A stretch of 64,000 nt of DNA from Candidatus Pelagibacter communis (lineage in GTDB: Bacteria; Pseudomonadota; Alphaproteobacteria; Pelagibacterales; Pelagibacteraceae). The DNA is taken from NCBI RefSeq assembly GCF_012932795.1, contig NZ_LANA01000001.1, forward strand, positions 1 through 64,000, in the 5' to 3' direction. The translations under genes and the position numbers were made by a program. The first letter of the stretch is position 1; each line of letters starts with the position of its first letter. This document shows positions 8,630-18,180 of the stretch, piece after piece. The notes beneath the pieces were generated by a model. It searched no databases and was not told where the DNA came from. It was given only the letters and a program-made list of their open reading frames with translations.

Positions 8630-9583
8630 TTATTTTTGTATACTATTTAATTTGTTCAATTCTTCTAAGAATTGAGGTAACGCCTCAAATAAGTCAGCTT
8701 CCAGACCATAATCTGCGACACTAAATATTGGTGCTTCACCATCTTTATTTATAGCTACAATTATTTTGCTTTCTTTCATCCCAGCTAAGTGTTGAATTGC
8801 TCCTGAAATTCCAACTGCAATGTACAAATCAGGTACTACCACCTTACCAGTTTGACCAACTTGGTGTTCATTACTTATATACCCAGCATCAACTGCTGCA
8901 CGCGATGCACCAATTGCAGCATTTAATTTATCTGCAATATCGGTGATCAATTTAAAATTTTCTCCATTTTGCATTCCTCTGCCACCAGAAACCACAACTC
9001 TAGCTGTACCAAGTTCGGGTCTATCTGATTTAACCTCTTCTCTTTTAATAAATTTAGATAATGCAAACTCTTCTGTGGCATCTATTTTTTCTATTGGAGC
9101 AGATCCACCAGAAGTTTCACAAGGTTCAAAAGATGTTGGTCTAATTGTTATACATTTTTTTACATCAGTGCTTTTTACTGTTGCAAATGCATTGCCCGCA
9201 TAAATAGGTCTTAAAAATGTATCAGCTGATATCACTTTAGTAATGTCACTTACTTGGGATATATCTAAATTTGCTGCTATTCTTGGCATCAAATTTTTAC
9301 CAAATGTATTTGCAGAACTAACAATATGAGAATAATTTTCTGAAACTTTTACAACTAATGGTGAAAAGTTTTCTGCTAAGTAGTTTTCATAATGGGCAGC
9401 TTCAGCATGTAATACTTTTTTAACAGCTGGCATTTCAGATAATGATTTAGCAACATCTCCACAATTATTTCCAATTAGTATAACATGTACATCTCCATCC
9501 ATTTGTGATGCTGCAGTAATTGCATTTAATGTAAAGGGTCTTACTTCTTTATTATTATGCTCTGCTATTAATAGAACTGACAT
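8630..9583 (-). CDS. etfA: Electron transfer flavoprotein alpha subunit
   Basis: A 317-residue ETF alpha subunit. The C-terminal FAD-binding domain is clear: VVVSGGRGMQNGENF, GASRAAVDAGYISNEHQVGQ, VVPDLYIAVGISGAIQHLAG and IVAINKDGEAPIF. It forms a heterodimer with EtfB and carries electrons from the dimethylglycine/sarcosine dehydrogenase to ETF-QO. Its start is adjacent to the etfB stop, with one base shared, so the genes are cotranscribed. Confidence 0.97.
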   Translation of the reverse strand: MSVLLIAEHNNKEVRPFTLNAITAASQMDGDVHVILIGNNCGDVAKSLSEMPAVKKVLHAEAAHYENYLAENFSPLVVKVSENYSHIVSSANTFGKNLMPRIAANLDISQVSDITKVISADTFLRPIYAGNAFATVKSTDVKKCITIRPTSFEPCETSGGSAPIEKIDATEEFALSKFIKREEVKSDRPELGTARVVVSGGRGMQNGENFKLITDIADKLNAAIGASRAAVDAGYISNEHQVGQTGKVVVPDLYIAVGISGAIQHLAGMKESKIIVAINKDGEAPIFSVADYGLEADLFEALPQFLEELNKLNSIQK

Positions 9584-10332
9584 TATATTACCTTTGCCTC
9601 ATTTTTAAGTTTACTAACTAATTCAGCAACGCTTGCAACTTTAATTCCTGCTTTTCTTTTTGGGGGTTCTTCTACTTTAATTTGTTGAACTCTAGGTGTG
9701 GTATCAACTCCTAAGTCAGCGGCTGTTAAAATTTCCAAAGGTTTTTTTTTAGATTTCATAATATTTGGTAGTGAAGCATAACGTGGCTCATTTAATCTTA
9801 AATCACATGTCACAATAGCTGGTAGATTAATTTCAATTGTTTCTAATCCTTCGTCAATTTCTCTTGTCACTTCTAAAGTTTTGTCTTTTATTTCAATTTT
9901 TGATGCAAATGTTGCTTGAGGCCAATTCAATAAAGCACTTAACATTTGACCTGTTTGATTACAGTCATCGTCAATTGCTTGTTTGCCCATAAAAACTAAG
10001 TCTGGTTTTTCTTTTTCAACAATTTTTTGTAGTGCTTTTGCTACGGCTAATGGCTCAACAATTCCTTCGGTTTTGATTAAAATTCCTCTATCAGCACCAA
10101 CTGCCAAAGCTTTTCTGACAGTTTCTTGTGATTTTTCCTCACCCACTGTAATTGCAATAATCTCTGTCGCCTTACCTGCTTCTTTAATTTTTACTGCTTC
10201 CTCAATCGCATTATCATCTGGTGGATTGCTCGACATTTTTACATTATCAGTAACAACACCAGTTCCATCCTCTTTAACTCTGACTTGAACGTTGTAATCA
10301 ATTACTCTTTTAACAGCGACTAATATTTTCAT
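9583..10332 (-). CDS. etfB: Electron transfer flavoprotein beta subunit
   Basis: A 249-residue ETF beta subunit with the family signature segment [20 protein letters not shown], preceded by [17 protein letters not shown], plus the N-terminal [19 protein letters not shown]. Its first base overlaps the last base of the upstream dehydrogenase gene, which ties this ETF to that enzyme rather than to fatty-acid oxidation. Normal length. Confidence 0.97.
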   Translation of the reverse strand: MKILVAVKRVIDYNVQVRVKEDGTGVVTDNVKMSSNPPDDNAIEEAVKIKEAGKATEIIAITVGEEKSQETVRKALAVGADRGILIKTEGIVEPLAVAKALQKIVEKEKPDLVFMGKQAIDDDCNQTGQMLSALLNWPQATFASKIEIKDKTLEVTREIDEGLETIEINLPAIVTCDLRLNEPRYASLPNIMKSKKKPLEILTAADLGVDTTPRVQQIKVEEPPKRKAGIKVASVAELVSKLKNEAKVI

Positions 10333-12764
10333 TATGCTCTCAATAAATTATTTTCTGGGTCGTAAGGACTCTCATCTAATATAGTAGCATCGTACATTTT
10401 TCCTAAAATATCAATTTTCAATTTTTGACCAGTTGTCGCAACATCAGGATTCACCATTCCTAATGCAATCGATTTACCCAGTCTAAATCCAAAATCTCCT
10501 CCTGTTGCACGTCCAACAACTATGTCGTTTTCATAAATTGGATTGTTTCCTAAAACATCCGCATCTTCAACATTGTGAATTTCCATAGTAACCAGTTTAT
10601 TTTTAAAACCTTTTTCTCTCCACTTATTAAGTGCTTCTAAGCCAATAAAGTTTCCTTTATTAGGATGTATAAATCTATCTAGTCCAGATTCGTAAGGTGA
10701 ATATTCAATTGATAGCTCTGTTCCTACAAGTTTATAAGATTTTTCAAGTCTTAAACTATTCATTGCTCTAATTCCATAAGGCTTAAGACTTAAATCTTTT
10801 CCAACTTCCATTAATTTATCAAATATATGGTTTTGGTATTCAATTGGATGATGAAGCTCCCAACCTAATTCACCAACAAAGTTTACTCTCATAGCATTCA
10901 CTGGTGCATTTCCAACATTCACATTTTTTGCACTCAACCATTTAAAGTTTTCACCAGAAAAATCATCACTGGAAACTCTTGTCATTAATTCTCTAGCCTT
11001 TGGACCAGACACAACAAGCACACCCATACTATTAGTGAGATTTTCAAATTGAACTGTCCCATCATTTGGCATCCATTTTTGGATCCAATCATGGTCTAAT
11101 CTTTGGTTCGCTCCTGCAGAGACTAAATAGAAACTATCTGGTGCTTCTCTCATTATAGTAAATTCAGAATGTACTCCTCCTTTAGTATTAAGAGCATGAC
11201 ATAAACCAATTCTTCCTATTTTTTTTGGAAGTTTGTTTGCTACTAAATAATCTAAAAATTCTTCTGCACCAGATCCTTTAATTCTACATTTTGCAAATGC
11301 AGTCATATCTAAAAGACCCACATTTTCTTTTACATTTTTACATTCTTTTTTTATTGCTTCAAACCACTTGGATCTTCTAAAAGACCAATCATCTTTTTGT
11401 TCCATTCCATCTACTGCAAAAAAGTTAGGTCTCTCCCAACCAAATTTTTGACCAAAAACAGCCCCTAATGCTTTCATTCTATCATAACAAGGTGATGTTC
11501 TTAATTCTCTAGCAGCACCTCTTTCTTCATCTGGATAATGAACTTTAAATACATGGTTGTAAGCTTCTTCATTTTTTTCTTTTAAATAAGATTTTGTTGC
11601 ATAGTCACCAAACCTTCTAGGCTCAACACCAAGCATATCAATTGTTGGTTCTCCATCTACAATCCATTCTGCAAGTTGCCATCCAGCACCGCCTGCCGCA
11701 GTAATACCAAAGCTATGTCCTTCATTAATCCAAAAATTTTTAAGTCCCCACGCTGGTCCTACAATAGGATTACCATCTGGTGTGTAACAAATTGCTCCGT
11801 TATAAACTTTTTTTACACCAACTTCTCCAAAGGCTGGAACACGATGAATTGCACCCTCTATGTGTGGAGCAAGTCTATCAAGATCTTCTTGAAATAATTC
11901 GTACTCTGAGTCTTTTGATGGGCCGTCTACATAACAGGCTGGAGCACCATCTTCATATGGTCCTAATATTAATCCACCAGCTTCTTCTCTCATGTACCAT
12001 CTACTATCACTATCTCTTAAAACTCCCATCTCTGGTAAGCCTTCTTTTTTTCTTTTTAAAATATCTGGGTGTGCTTCTGTAACAATATATTGATGTTCAA
12101 CTGGAATAACCGGAATATCTAAACCAACCATTTTTCCAGTTTGTCTTGCAAAATTTCCTGAACAAGAAATAACATGTTCACATTCAATAGCTCCTTTATC
12201 AGTTTCAACAATCCACCCATCTTTAGTTTGTTTAATTCCAACTACAGCTGTATTTCTATAAATCTCTGCACCCATATTTCTTGCTCCAGTTGCCATTGCT
12301 TGTGTTAAGTCTGCAGGTTGAATATATCCATCTTCTGGGTGTTGTATTGCCCCAAGCAAATCTGAAGTATTACATAAAGGCCAAATTTCTTTTACTTGGT
12401 CTGGGGTTAAAAATTTTACATCAACACCAATTGTTTGCGCAACACCTGCATATTGATGATACTCATCCATTCTATCTTTAGTACTTGCTAGTCGAATATT
12501 TGACACAACACTGAAGCCAACATTTTGTCCTGTCTCTTCTTCTAATTTTTTATATAAATCAACTGCATATTTATGAAGCTGTCCGACTGAGTAGCTCATG
12601 TTAAATAATGGAAGCAATCCTGCTGCATGCCAAGTTGATCCTGATGTTAATTCTTTTCTCTCAACAAGAACAACATCTGATAAACCTTTTTTTGCTAAGT
12701 GATAAAGTGCACTAACTCCTACTACACCACCACCAACTACTACAACTTTTGCTTTAGATTTCAT
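10332..12764 (-). CDS. Dimethylglycine/sarcosine dehydrogenase, FAD-GcvT fusion
   Basis: An 810-residue two-part enzyme. Residues 1 to about 390 are a DAO-type FAD domain ([20 protein letters not shown]), with H46 in [12 protein letters not shown] at the position of the covalent FAD histidine in dimethylglycine dehydrogenase. Residues from about 430 onward are a GcvT-like folate domain. Such enzymes oxidatively demethylate dimethylglycine or sarcosine, give methylene-tetrahydrofolate and pass electrons to ETF, which is encoded immediately downstream. Sequence alone does not separate the two substrates. The leader holds an AACGAA/TTCGTT dyad. Confidence 0.88.
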   Translation of the reverse strand: MKSKAKVVVVGGGVVGVSALYHLAKKGLSDVVLVERKELTSGSTWHAAGLLPLFNMSYSVGQLHKYAVDLYKKLEEETGQNVGFSVVSNIRLASTKDRMDEYHQYAGVAQTIGVDVKFLTPDQVKEIWPLCNTSDLLGAIQHPEDGYIQPADLTQAMATGARNMGAEIYRNTAVVGIKQTKDGWIVETDKGAIECEHVISCSGNFARQTGKMVGLDIPVIPVEHQYIVTEAHPDILKRKKEGLPEMGVLRDSDSRWYMREEAGGLILGPYEDGAPACYVDGPSKDSEYELFQEDLDRLAPHIEGAIHRVPAFGEVGVKKVYNGAICYTPDGNPIVGPAWGLKNFWINEGHSFGITAAGGAGWQLAEWIVDGEPTIDMLGVEPRRFGDYATKSYLKEKNEEAYNHVFKVHYPDEERGAARELRTSPCYDRMKALGAVFGQKFGWERPNFFAVDGMEQKDDWSFRRSKWFEAIKKECKNVKENVGLLDMTAFAKCRIKGSGAEEFLDYLVANKLPKKIGRIGLCHALNTKGGVHSEFTIMREAPDSFYLVSAGANQRLDHDWIQKWMPNDGTVQFENLTNSMGVLVVSGPKARELMTRVSSDDFSGENFKWLSAKNVNVGNAPVNAMRVNFVGELGWELHHPIEYQNHIFDKLMEVGKDLSLKPYGIRAMNSLRLEKSYKLVGTELSIEYSPYESGLDRFIHPNKGNFIGLEALNKWREKGFKNKLVTMEIHNVEDADVLGNNPIYENDIVVGRATGGDFGFRLGKSIALGMVNPDVATTGQKLKIDILGKMYDATILDESPYDPENNLLRA

Positions 12765-12794
12765 TAGTGCGATTCCTACTATTTTTTTATTATT

Positions 12795-12812
12795 AACGAA
12801 ACAAAATTCGTT
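12795..12812. promoter_or_regulatory. Short dyad upstream of the dehydrogenase gene
   Basis: AACGAA and TTCGTT are separated by six bases, 31 bases before the start of the dimethylglycine/sarcosine dehydrogenase gene. No run of T follows on either strand, so a factor-independent terminator is unlikely. It could be an operator or a weak hairpin in the leader. Support is one short dyad only. Confidence 0.25.
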
Positions 12813-12823
12813 TAGTTGTTAAC

Positions 12824-13297
12824 TTAAATCGAAGATCCAAGAGGCATTGGCGAGGACACCATTGTGGTCAGCCAGCAATCCTTAAGAGGGCCATCTTTTA
12901 TATATTTTTCAACTGCCCACTTAAATTTATAATAAACCTTATTCTTATCAAGAACCGTTACTTCAAAAAGAGCCGTTAAATCATCAGATTTTATCTCCAC
13001 AACCTTATGATCCAAGTGATTAAGTAGCATCACATAAGACTTACCCTTAATCATAGTCTTAAAACGCTCTAATGGACCTGTATTTTTTTGATTATTTGGA
13101 TGCGCAAATTCCCAGGTCTGTTCAATTCCATTATCTTTTTTAGGGTTGTCATTCTGTTTTAGGCTTCTTAATTGAATTTGAACAACTAGAAAAGGTTCAA
13201 TCCCATTGTTAGGCTTCACTAACTCAGCATGAGATATTGATGAGGTAAATAAAATAATTAATGTTATCTTAAATATTAAGTGCTGTATTTTTGACAT
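12824..13297 (-). CDS. Exported DUF4864-like small protein
   Basis: About 157 residues from the ATG at 13297 (MSKIQHLIF). An upstream start at 13378 would bury a clear signal peptide, basic then hydrophobic (KITLIILFTSSISHA), with probable cleavage after SHA. The mature part (PFLVVQIQLRSLKQND, WEFAHPNNQ, FKTMIKGKSY) resembles DUF4864, whose members have an NTF2-like look. Function is unknown and the family match is from memory of its pattern. The start lies inside the end of the neighbouring flavodoxin-fold gene (29-base overlap). Confidence 0.65.
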   Translation of the reverse strand: MSKIQHLIFKITLIILFTSSISHAELVKPNNGIEPFLVVQIQLRSLKQNDNPKKDNGIEQTWEFAHPNNQKNTGPLERFKTMIKGKSYVMLLNHLDHKVVEIKSDDLTALFEVTVLDKNKVYYKFKWAVEKYIKDGPLKDCWLTTMVSSPMPLGSSI

Positions 13298-13844
13298 CTT
13301 CCAAAAATTGTTTTCTTTTATTATCACTAACAAACGGTACAGCAAAATATCTTCGGTAGACAATATTATAAATGCCACACATATGAAATACTCCCCTTTT
13401 TAACCTTCTAATTGGTAAGTTTAAAAAAAATGTTGTGATTGCCAATCTTGGAGATCCATAAGTACAAAATATAATTGCTTTTTTTTTATGTAAATTACCA
13501 ATTGGATATCCATAATTTCCCCATAACTGCTTAAACGTAAACGCCCAAGGCGGAGCTAAAACTTTATCTATCCATCCCTCAACTATAGCTGGCATTCTAA
13601 AATTCCAAATTGGAGCAATTAAAACAATTGTATCACAGTCTTCTATTCTTTTACGATGACTCAAAACATCTTCACCTGCTTCTTCACCTGCAAAAACCGG
13701 GTCAAATTTTTCTTTATATAGATCTACAGTATCAACCTTATTACCATTTTCTTCTGCTGTTTTGATAAATGTATCTCTTATGGCTGCATTAAAAGATTTA
13801 TCATCATAATGACCATATATAAGAAATATTTTTTTCATTTGCAT
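13269..13844 (-). CDS. Flavodoxin-fold NAD(P)H:quinone oxidoreductase family protein
   Basis: A 191-residue protein of the KefF/NQO1 flavodoxin-like group: KKIFLIYGHYDDKSFNAAI at the N terminus for FMN phosphate binding, then DTIVLIAPIWNFRMPAIVEGWIDKVL, the typical P-x-W-N-x-P substrate loop, and later FCTYGSPR. It is expected to carry out two-electron quinone or other NAD(P)H-dependent reduction in the cytoplasm. An alternative start is two codons downstream (13838). It is followed with overlap by the DUF4864-like gene. Confidence 0.85.
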   Translation of the reverse strand: MQMKKIFLIYGHYDDKSFNAAIRDTFIKTAEENGNKVDTVDLYKEKFDPVFAGEEAGEDVLSHRKRIEDCDTIVLIAPIWNFRMPAIVEGWIDKVLAPPWAFTFKQLWGNYGYPIGNLHKKKAIIFCTYGSPRLAITTFFLNLPIRRLKRGVFHMCGIYNIVYRRYFAVPFVSDNKRKQFLEDVKNTALNI

Positions 13845-13872
13845 ATTTTTAAACTAGTTTTATAAGAAAGCC

Positions 13873-14055
13873 ATGAAAAATTTTTATGTAATTGAAGGTG
13901 AACATACAAACCCTAACGAAATTGAAACAATATTAAAGGATACTAAAAAAAAACACGGTCCTTTTAAAGAGCAAGAAGCTAATCAGATAGCCAAAGCATT
14001 GATTCAAAAAAATATAGATGACTTTTACCATCGAGCATGGGTAATCAAAAACTAG
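13873..14055 (+). CDS. DUF4170-like small protein
   Basis: A 60-residue soluble protein beginning MKNFYVIEGEHTNPNEIETI and continuing KKKHGPFKEQEA. This pattern (short strand, GE-x-T, later GPF and an alanine-rich helix) resembles the alphaproteobacterial DUF4170 family, which has no assigned function. It is divergent from the flavodoxin-fold gene with a gap of under 30 bases. Confidence 0.6.
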   Translation: MKNFYVIEGEHTNPNEIETILKDTKKKHGPFKEQEANQIAKALIQKNIDDFYHRAWVIKN

Positions 14056-14123
14056 TTTTGTAAAACGATAAAAGCCAATTTACCCTTAAAATACTAATTA
14101 TTATTTTAATAAAAAATATTTTT

Positions 14124-14549
14124 CTAAATTATTCCAAATAATTTTTCAAACTCAATTTTACTACATTTGTTAGCAATGTAATAAATTTTATTTTTTAGAG
14201 CTATTTCTTTAGCTTTATTATTTTCAATGTTAAGTTGGAGCCACAAAACTTGTGCTCCAATTTCTTTAGTTTGATTAGCAATATCTATAGCCTCCTCACT
14301 TGGCCTAAAAACGTTTACAATATCTACTTTTTCTTTAATATCTAATAGAGTTCCGTGCACTCTTTCTCCATGTATTTTATCATTTATATATGCTGGGTTT
14401 ACGGGAATAACTTTATAACCAGATTTTTGTAAAAATTTCATTACTATATTTGAATCTTTTTCTTTTTTCTTGCTTGCCCCAACTAAAGCTATAACTCTTG
14501 AACTAATAAATAGTTCTTTAATCTTATCATCAATTACTTGTTCTTCCAT
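14124..14549 (-). CDS. CoA-binding domain protein (YccU type)
   Basis: A 141-residue single-domain CoA-binding Rossmann protein: VIALVGASKKKEKDSNIVMKF at the N terminus for nucleotide binding, then YKVIPVNPAYINDKIHGERV, the usual NP motif, and VDIVNVFRPSEEA. Family members bind CoA, but no enzymatic role is established. Its start overlaps the crotonase end by 16 bases, so it is the last gene of the kinase/nucleotidyltransferase/crotonase operon. Confidence 0.88.
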   Translation of the reverse strand: MEEQVIDDKIKELFISSRVIALVGASKKKEKDSNIVMKFLQKSGYKVIPVNPAYINDKIHGERVHGTLLDIKEKVDIVNVFRPSEEAIDIANQTKEIGAQVLWLQLNIENNKAKEIALKNKIYYIANKCSKIEFEKLFGII

Positions 14550-15319
14550 ACAGGTTTTCTTTTTTCTAGAAACGCAGATATTCCTTCTTTTGCATCTTTA
14601 GCCATCATATTTATTGTCATCATTTTACTAGTATAAGCATAGGCTTTTCTCAAAGGCATTTCTAATTGTTTATAAAAAGTTTGTTTACCTATTTTAATTG
14701 TCAGATTTGATTTTGAAGCAATAATTTTTGCAACTTTTAAAACTTCATTATCTAATTTTGATTTAGAAAAATGATCATTAATCAAGCCAATTTCTTTAGC
14801 ATAATTAGCTTTAATAGGTTCACCCGTTAAAAGCATCTTCATCATTTTTTTTCTGCTCACTTTTCTACTTACTGCAACCATAGGTGTACTACAAAATAAC
14901 CCAATATTTACACCTGGTGTTGCAAAAATTGCTTCGTTCGTACTGTAAGCTAAATCACAACTAGCCACTAGTTGACATCCTGCTGCAAATGCTGCTCCAT
15001 GAACTTTTGCTATTACTGGTTTTTTTCCTTCAACAATTTGAAGCATTAACTTTGAACAAAGATTAAAAAGTTTTTGATATTTAGCTTTTTTTTTTAATTC
15101 ATCAACTTCTTTTAAATTATGACCTGCACTAAAGCCCTTACCTGAACCTTCAATGATTATTACTTTGGTATTTTTATCACTATCTAATTTTTTAAATGCT
15201 TTAATTAAATGATCTAAATTTTTAAATGAAAGAGCATTATATGTTTTGGGCTCATCAATTATTATTGATTTAATATTGTTATTAATTTTTTTTATTTTAA
15301 TATTATTTAAGTTTGCCAT
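14534..15319 (-). CDS. Enoyl-CoA hydratase/isomerase family protein (crotonase)
   Basis: A 261-residue crotonase-fold protein. The oxyanion-hole segments are EGSGKGFSAGHNLKEVDEL and VHGAAFAAGCQLVASCDLAY. The residues usually acidic for hydration near the second loop read ATPGVNIGLFCSTPMVAVSR, with no Glu at the standard catalytic positions. A classical hydratase activity is therefore uncertain. It could be an isomerase, hydrolase or decarboxylase of the superfamily. It overlaps genes on both sides (17 bases upstream, 16 downstream), so the operon is translationally coupled. Confidence 0.88.
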   Translation of the reverse strand: MANLNNIKIKKINNNIKSIIIDEPKTYNALSFKNLDHLIKAFKKLDSDKNTKVIIIEGSGKGFSAGHNLKEVDELKKKAKYQKLFNLCSKLMLQIVEGKKPVIAKVHGAAFAAGCQLVASCDLAYSTNEAIFATPGVNIGLFCSTPMVAVSRKVSRKKMMKMLLTGEPIKANYAKEIGLINDHFSKSKLDNEVLKVAKIIASKSNLTIKIGKQTFYKQLEMPLRKAYAYTSKMMTINMMAKDAKEGISAFLEKRKPVWKNK

Positions 15320-15677
15320 CTTCTCTCATTTTAGCTCTAATTTTTGTTGCTGAGATTTCATGAATTTCTTTTGAAAGTTCAATTTCTTCAATTTTATAAC
15401 CAACACCTCTGCCATAACAAATATTAGTAATATTTGGTACTATCATAACTTTAAAACGACCTTCAAATTCTGGATTTAGCTTTTCTTCAATATTTTTTTT
15501 TACAGTTTCAAAATCAAAAGGATTATCATCAACACCCTGGACATCTCTTATTTGAATGCAAACTTGGCCTGTTTTTTTTATAATTTCTTTAAACAAAGTA
15601 TAATGACCCTCATGAAAAGGCTGCCATCTTCCTAACATTTGAGCTGTAGGTTTTTTATTATCCCATATGTAAGCCAT
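15303..15677 (-). CDS. Small nucleotidyltransferase (HxGH family)
   Basis: A 124-residue cytidylyltransferase-like protein. It has the nucleotide-binding GRWQPFHEGHYTLFKEI (HxGH = HEGH, near residues 22-25) and the C-terminal ISATKIR motif. It transfers a nucleotidyl group to a phosphorylated acceptor; the GRxQPFHxGH form recalls NMN adenylyltransferases, but the protein is shorter. The acceptor is unknown. It overlaps the APS-kinase-like gene by one base and the crotonase by 17 bases, so kinase and nucleotidyltransferase probably act in sequence to make an activated intermediate. Confidence 0.85.
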   Translation of the reverse strand: MAYIWDNKKPTAQMLGRWQPFHEGHYTLFKEIIKKTGQVCIQIRDVQGVDDNPFDFETVKKNIEEKLNPEFEGRFKVMIVPNITNICYGRGVGYKIEEIELSKEIHEISATKIRAKMREDGKLK

Positions 15678-16084
15678 TAATTAATCTCCTTAAATATTAT
15701 TGGTGCCCATTTTTTAGCATCTTGTGTTGTAACATGAAAGTCAAACTTATCAGGCTTTACAAACATCTTGTTAGTATCATCAAATCTACCTTCCTTAATA
15801 GTATCTACCCAAACTATATAATCTGCTGGAAATAAGCTTCTTGCTTCTGGTGTCGGGCAAATAAAATCTGCTACAACAAAACTACCTTGGTTTTTTAATT
15901 TTTTTGCAAATTCTGCCATTCTCTTCGCTTGTCTTTTTCTGCCTTCTTCAGAAAAATCCCAATCATTTGCTTCTTTCCTAACTTCATCAGCATTAAGTCT
16001 TTTTGCATCTATCATAGGTGCCAGTTCATTAGCTAAAGTTGTTTTGCCAGACCCTGGAAGGCCCATTATTAATATTATTTTCAT
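15677..16084 (-). CDS. Adenylylsulfate-kinase-like P-loop kinase
   Basis: About 135 residues from the ATG at 16084 (MKIILIMG); an upstream start at 16105 adds seven residues. Walker A is MGLPGSGKTTLANEL, followed by RLNADEVRKEAND and VVADFICPTPEARS, which parallel the DDxR and sulfate-site blocks of CysC. It is shorter than CysC (about 200) and has no ATP sulfurylase partner, so APS may not be its substrate. It is coupled to a nucleotidyltransferase downstream and lies 69 bases after the Rieske oxygenase gene. Confidence 0.82.
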   Translation of the reverse strand: MKIILIMGLPGSGKTTLANELAPMIDAKRLNADEVRKEANDWDFSEEGRKRQAKRMAEFAKKLKNQGSFVVADFICPTPEARSLFPADYIVWVDTIKEGRFDDTNKMFVKPDKFDFHVTTQDAKKWAPIIFKEIN

Positions 16085-16153
16085 AGTGTTTTTAACTTTC
16101 TGCACATATGGGTTAATTAATAAATAGCTTTATTATTACTAGAGTTATTGTAA

Positions 16154-17365
16154 TTAAGCTATTAAATTTGACGCAACCCATTTATGAAATTGGTGAGTTG
16201 GGCCATCCATTACAGGAGAGAAATTTCCACCATTATAAACTGGAGAATTTCTACCTTCTTGCATTCCTTCAATAACTTTAATGTCTTCTGACATAACATC
16301 TTTCCAAAATCTTACATTCTCTTTTCTCATACTTTCAAATTCTTTTCCGTTAGCACTATTTTCCCCAATATAATACATTGCTAGATGCTCTTTAGTTTCA
16401 TTAACTGAAATAGGCTCAAGCCAAAATGTATAGAAATGATCAATGTGCAAACCAATCATAACATTTGGAAATAAAGCAATATATTCTGATTTTTTATTTA
16501 AATCTTTTGGCCAATTTTTAAAATTATCAAATGATTTATTACCTTTTATTAATTTTTCATATTTTTTGCTTCCCTGGCCTGCAAATCTATTTGGTAAACC
16601 TTGAATATGATAATGATCACTTATATTTGATACTTTGTTTAATTCTGGGTGTATTGTTGGCAAATGATAACTTTCACAATAATTTTCGATTGCAAACTTC
16701 CAATTACTTTTCACATCTAAACTAAAATGTCCATGATCTCTAGAATATACTAATAAATGTTGGTCTTTCTTAGTAATAAATTTTGACCATCTATCCTCTA
16801 ATGGCTTAACATATTCCTTAAACTCTACTTCGTTGTTATTAATATTAACAAATATTATATCCATCCAAACATTTGACCTAACTTCTTTTAAATTACTTTT
16901 AGATTTATCAAATTTTTCTAATGTATGAATATTTAGGCCTCCAATATGAGGTGTGGCTACTAATTTACCTTCAAAATCATATGACCATGAATGATAAGGA
17001 CATCTTAAAACATTTTTTAGGTAACAAGGCTCACTCAGAAGTTTAAAACCTCTATGGCTACAAACGTTATGAAATACTCTTACCTTGTTCTCCTTGTCTC
17101 TTAAAATAATCAAGGGGATCCCTAGTAGGTTGTATGGCTTTGCATCTCCAGGGTTTGGAACTGAGCTTCCTACACCTATAACAGTCCATTTATCCTTAAA
17201 AACGTTCTCTCTCTCGATCATTAGGTACTGTGAACTTGTATAGCACTCATTGGGAAGGCCATTAGCCTGCTCAATTGGTTGATTAACTGCCTTAATTTTT
17301 TCTATATCCAAGATCTCTTTTAGATTAAGATTTTTGGAATTTTCAGCCATCCAAAAAGTTATCAT
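16154..17365 (-). CDS. Rieske ring-hydroxylating-type oxygenase alpha subunit
   Basis: About 403 residues from the ATG at 17365; a TTG at 17386 and an ATG at 17350 are alternatives. The N-terminal Rieske centre is CSHRG...CPYHSW (C102, H104, C122, H125). The catalytic domain shows NYCESYHLPTIHPEL with iron ligands H234 and H239 and a later Asp near FWKDVMSED. Overall shape resembles choline or glycine betaine monooxygenases (CMO/GbcA). A betaine or related quaternary-amine substrate fits the nearby dimethylglycine dehydrogenase, but is inferred. No dedicated reductase gene lies beside it. Confidence 0.85.
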   Translation of the reverse strand: MITFWMAENSKNLNLKEILDIEKIKAVNQPIEQANGLPNECYTSSQYLMIERENVFKDKWTVIGVGSSVPNPGDAKPYNLLGIPLIILRDKENKVRVFHNVCSHRGFKLLSEPCYLKNVLRCPYHSWSYDFEGKLVATPHIGGLNIHTLEKFDKSKSNLKEVRSNVWMDIIFVNINNNEVEFKEYVKPLEDRWSKFITKKDQHLLVYSRDHGHFSLDVKSNWKFAIENYCESYHLPTIHPELNKVSNISDHYHIQGLPNRFAGQGSKKYEKLIKGNKSFDNFKNWPKDLNKKSEYIALFPNVMIGLHIDHFYTFWLEPISVNETKEHLAMYYIGENSANGKEFESMRKENVRFWKDVMSEDIKVIEGMQEGRNSPVYNGGNFSPVMDGPTHQFHKWVASNLIA

Positions 17366-17451
17366 GGGTATATTTTTTGACAACAAATTTCGTTATCCAC
17401 AAGATGGAATTTCTTTGACAGCTTTTTTAAAAAAGATAATGATCGGGAAAA

Positions 17452-18180
17452 ATGAATTTTTCACTTGAGGTAGGACCTCATACAGATCTTGATACACTAC
17501 CTCCTGTTAAGGATGTTTATATTACTATGCTGCCAGGGGGAGACTATAAAGAGACAGCTCAAAAATCAGGGGATTTAGTAAAAAAAGGATTTAATCCTGT
17601 TCCACATTTTCCAGCAAGATCAATTGCAGATGAAACTCAGCTTAAAGATTATATTTCAAGGTGTAAAGATGTGGGTGCAAAACAAGCATTAGTAATTGGA
17701 GGAAGTAGAGATCCAATTGGAAAATTTGATAGTTCAATTCAAATTTTAGAAACAGGATTTTTTGACGGAATTAAAATAGGAATAGCAGGACACCCTGAAG
17801 GTAGTCCAGATATGTCCGATACAGAATTAGAAAAGGCTATGATAGATAAAAAACCTTATGCAGACTATATAGTAACTCAGTGGTTATTAGATAGTCAACC
17901 TATTGTAGATTTCATTTCTAAGCAGTCAGTACCAGTGCATGTAGGAATCACTGGGCCAATGAAAATATCTAGCTTAATAAAATTTGCTAATATTGTAGGG
18001 GCAAAAAATTCCATTAACTTTCTTAAGTCTAATTTTAGTAAGGCATTAGATTTATTGAAACCTAAAGACCCTAATGAATTAATTGGGAAAGTGAAAGAGT
18101 TTACTGGTAACTTCCACATTTATACATTCGGCGGCTTGAAGGAAACTAACAAGTGGTTGAAGGAGAACGGTTATGTCTAA
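17452..18180 (+). CDS. MetF-like methylenetetrahydrofolate reductase family protein
   Basis: A 242-residue TIM-barrel protein related to MetF: an N-terminal EVGPHTDLDTLPPVKD block, VTQWLLDSQPIVDFI and PVHVGITGPMKI. It is shorter than E. coli MetF (about 296). It overlaps the following GcvT-like demethylase by eight bases. This suggests it reoxidises methyl-tetrahydrofolate made by that enzyme to methylene-tetrahydrofolate, the reverse of the biosynthetic direction. That direction is inferred from context. Confidence 0.82.
   Translation: MNFSLEVGPHTDLDTLPPVKDVYITMLPGGDYKETAQKSGDLVKKGFNPVPHFPARSIADETQLKDYISRCKDVGAKQALVIGGSRDPIGKFDSSIQILETGFFDGIKIGIAGHPEGSPDMSDTELEKAMIDKKPYADYIVTQWLLDSQPIVDFISKQSVPVHVGITGPMKISSLIKFANIVGAKNSINFLKSNFSKALDLLKPKDPNELIGKVKEFTGNFHIYTFGGLKETNKWLKENGYV

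Noticed and set aside
9983-10288. 101-residue plus-strand frame inside etfB
   Set aside because: Antisense shadow of the ETF beta gene with Ser/Thr/Ala-rich low-complexity translation.
11780-12082. 100-residue plus-strand reading frame inside the dimethylglycine/sarcosine dehydrogenase gene
   Set aside because: It is antisense to a strongly supported coding region, is Leu/His-rich without domain features, and has no ribosome site.
17415-17440. TTGACA and GATAAT before the MetF-like gene
   Set aside because: The 14-base spacing is too short and the start would leave only a few bases of leader.
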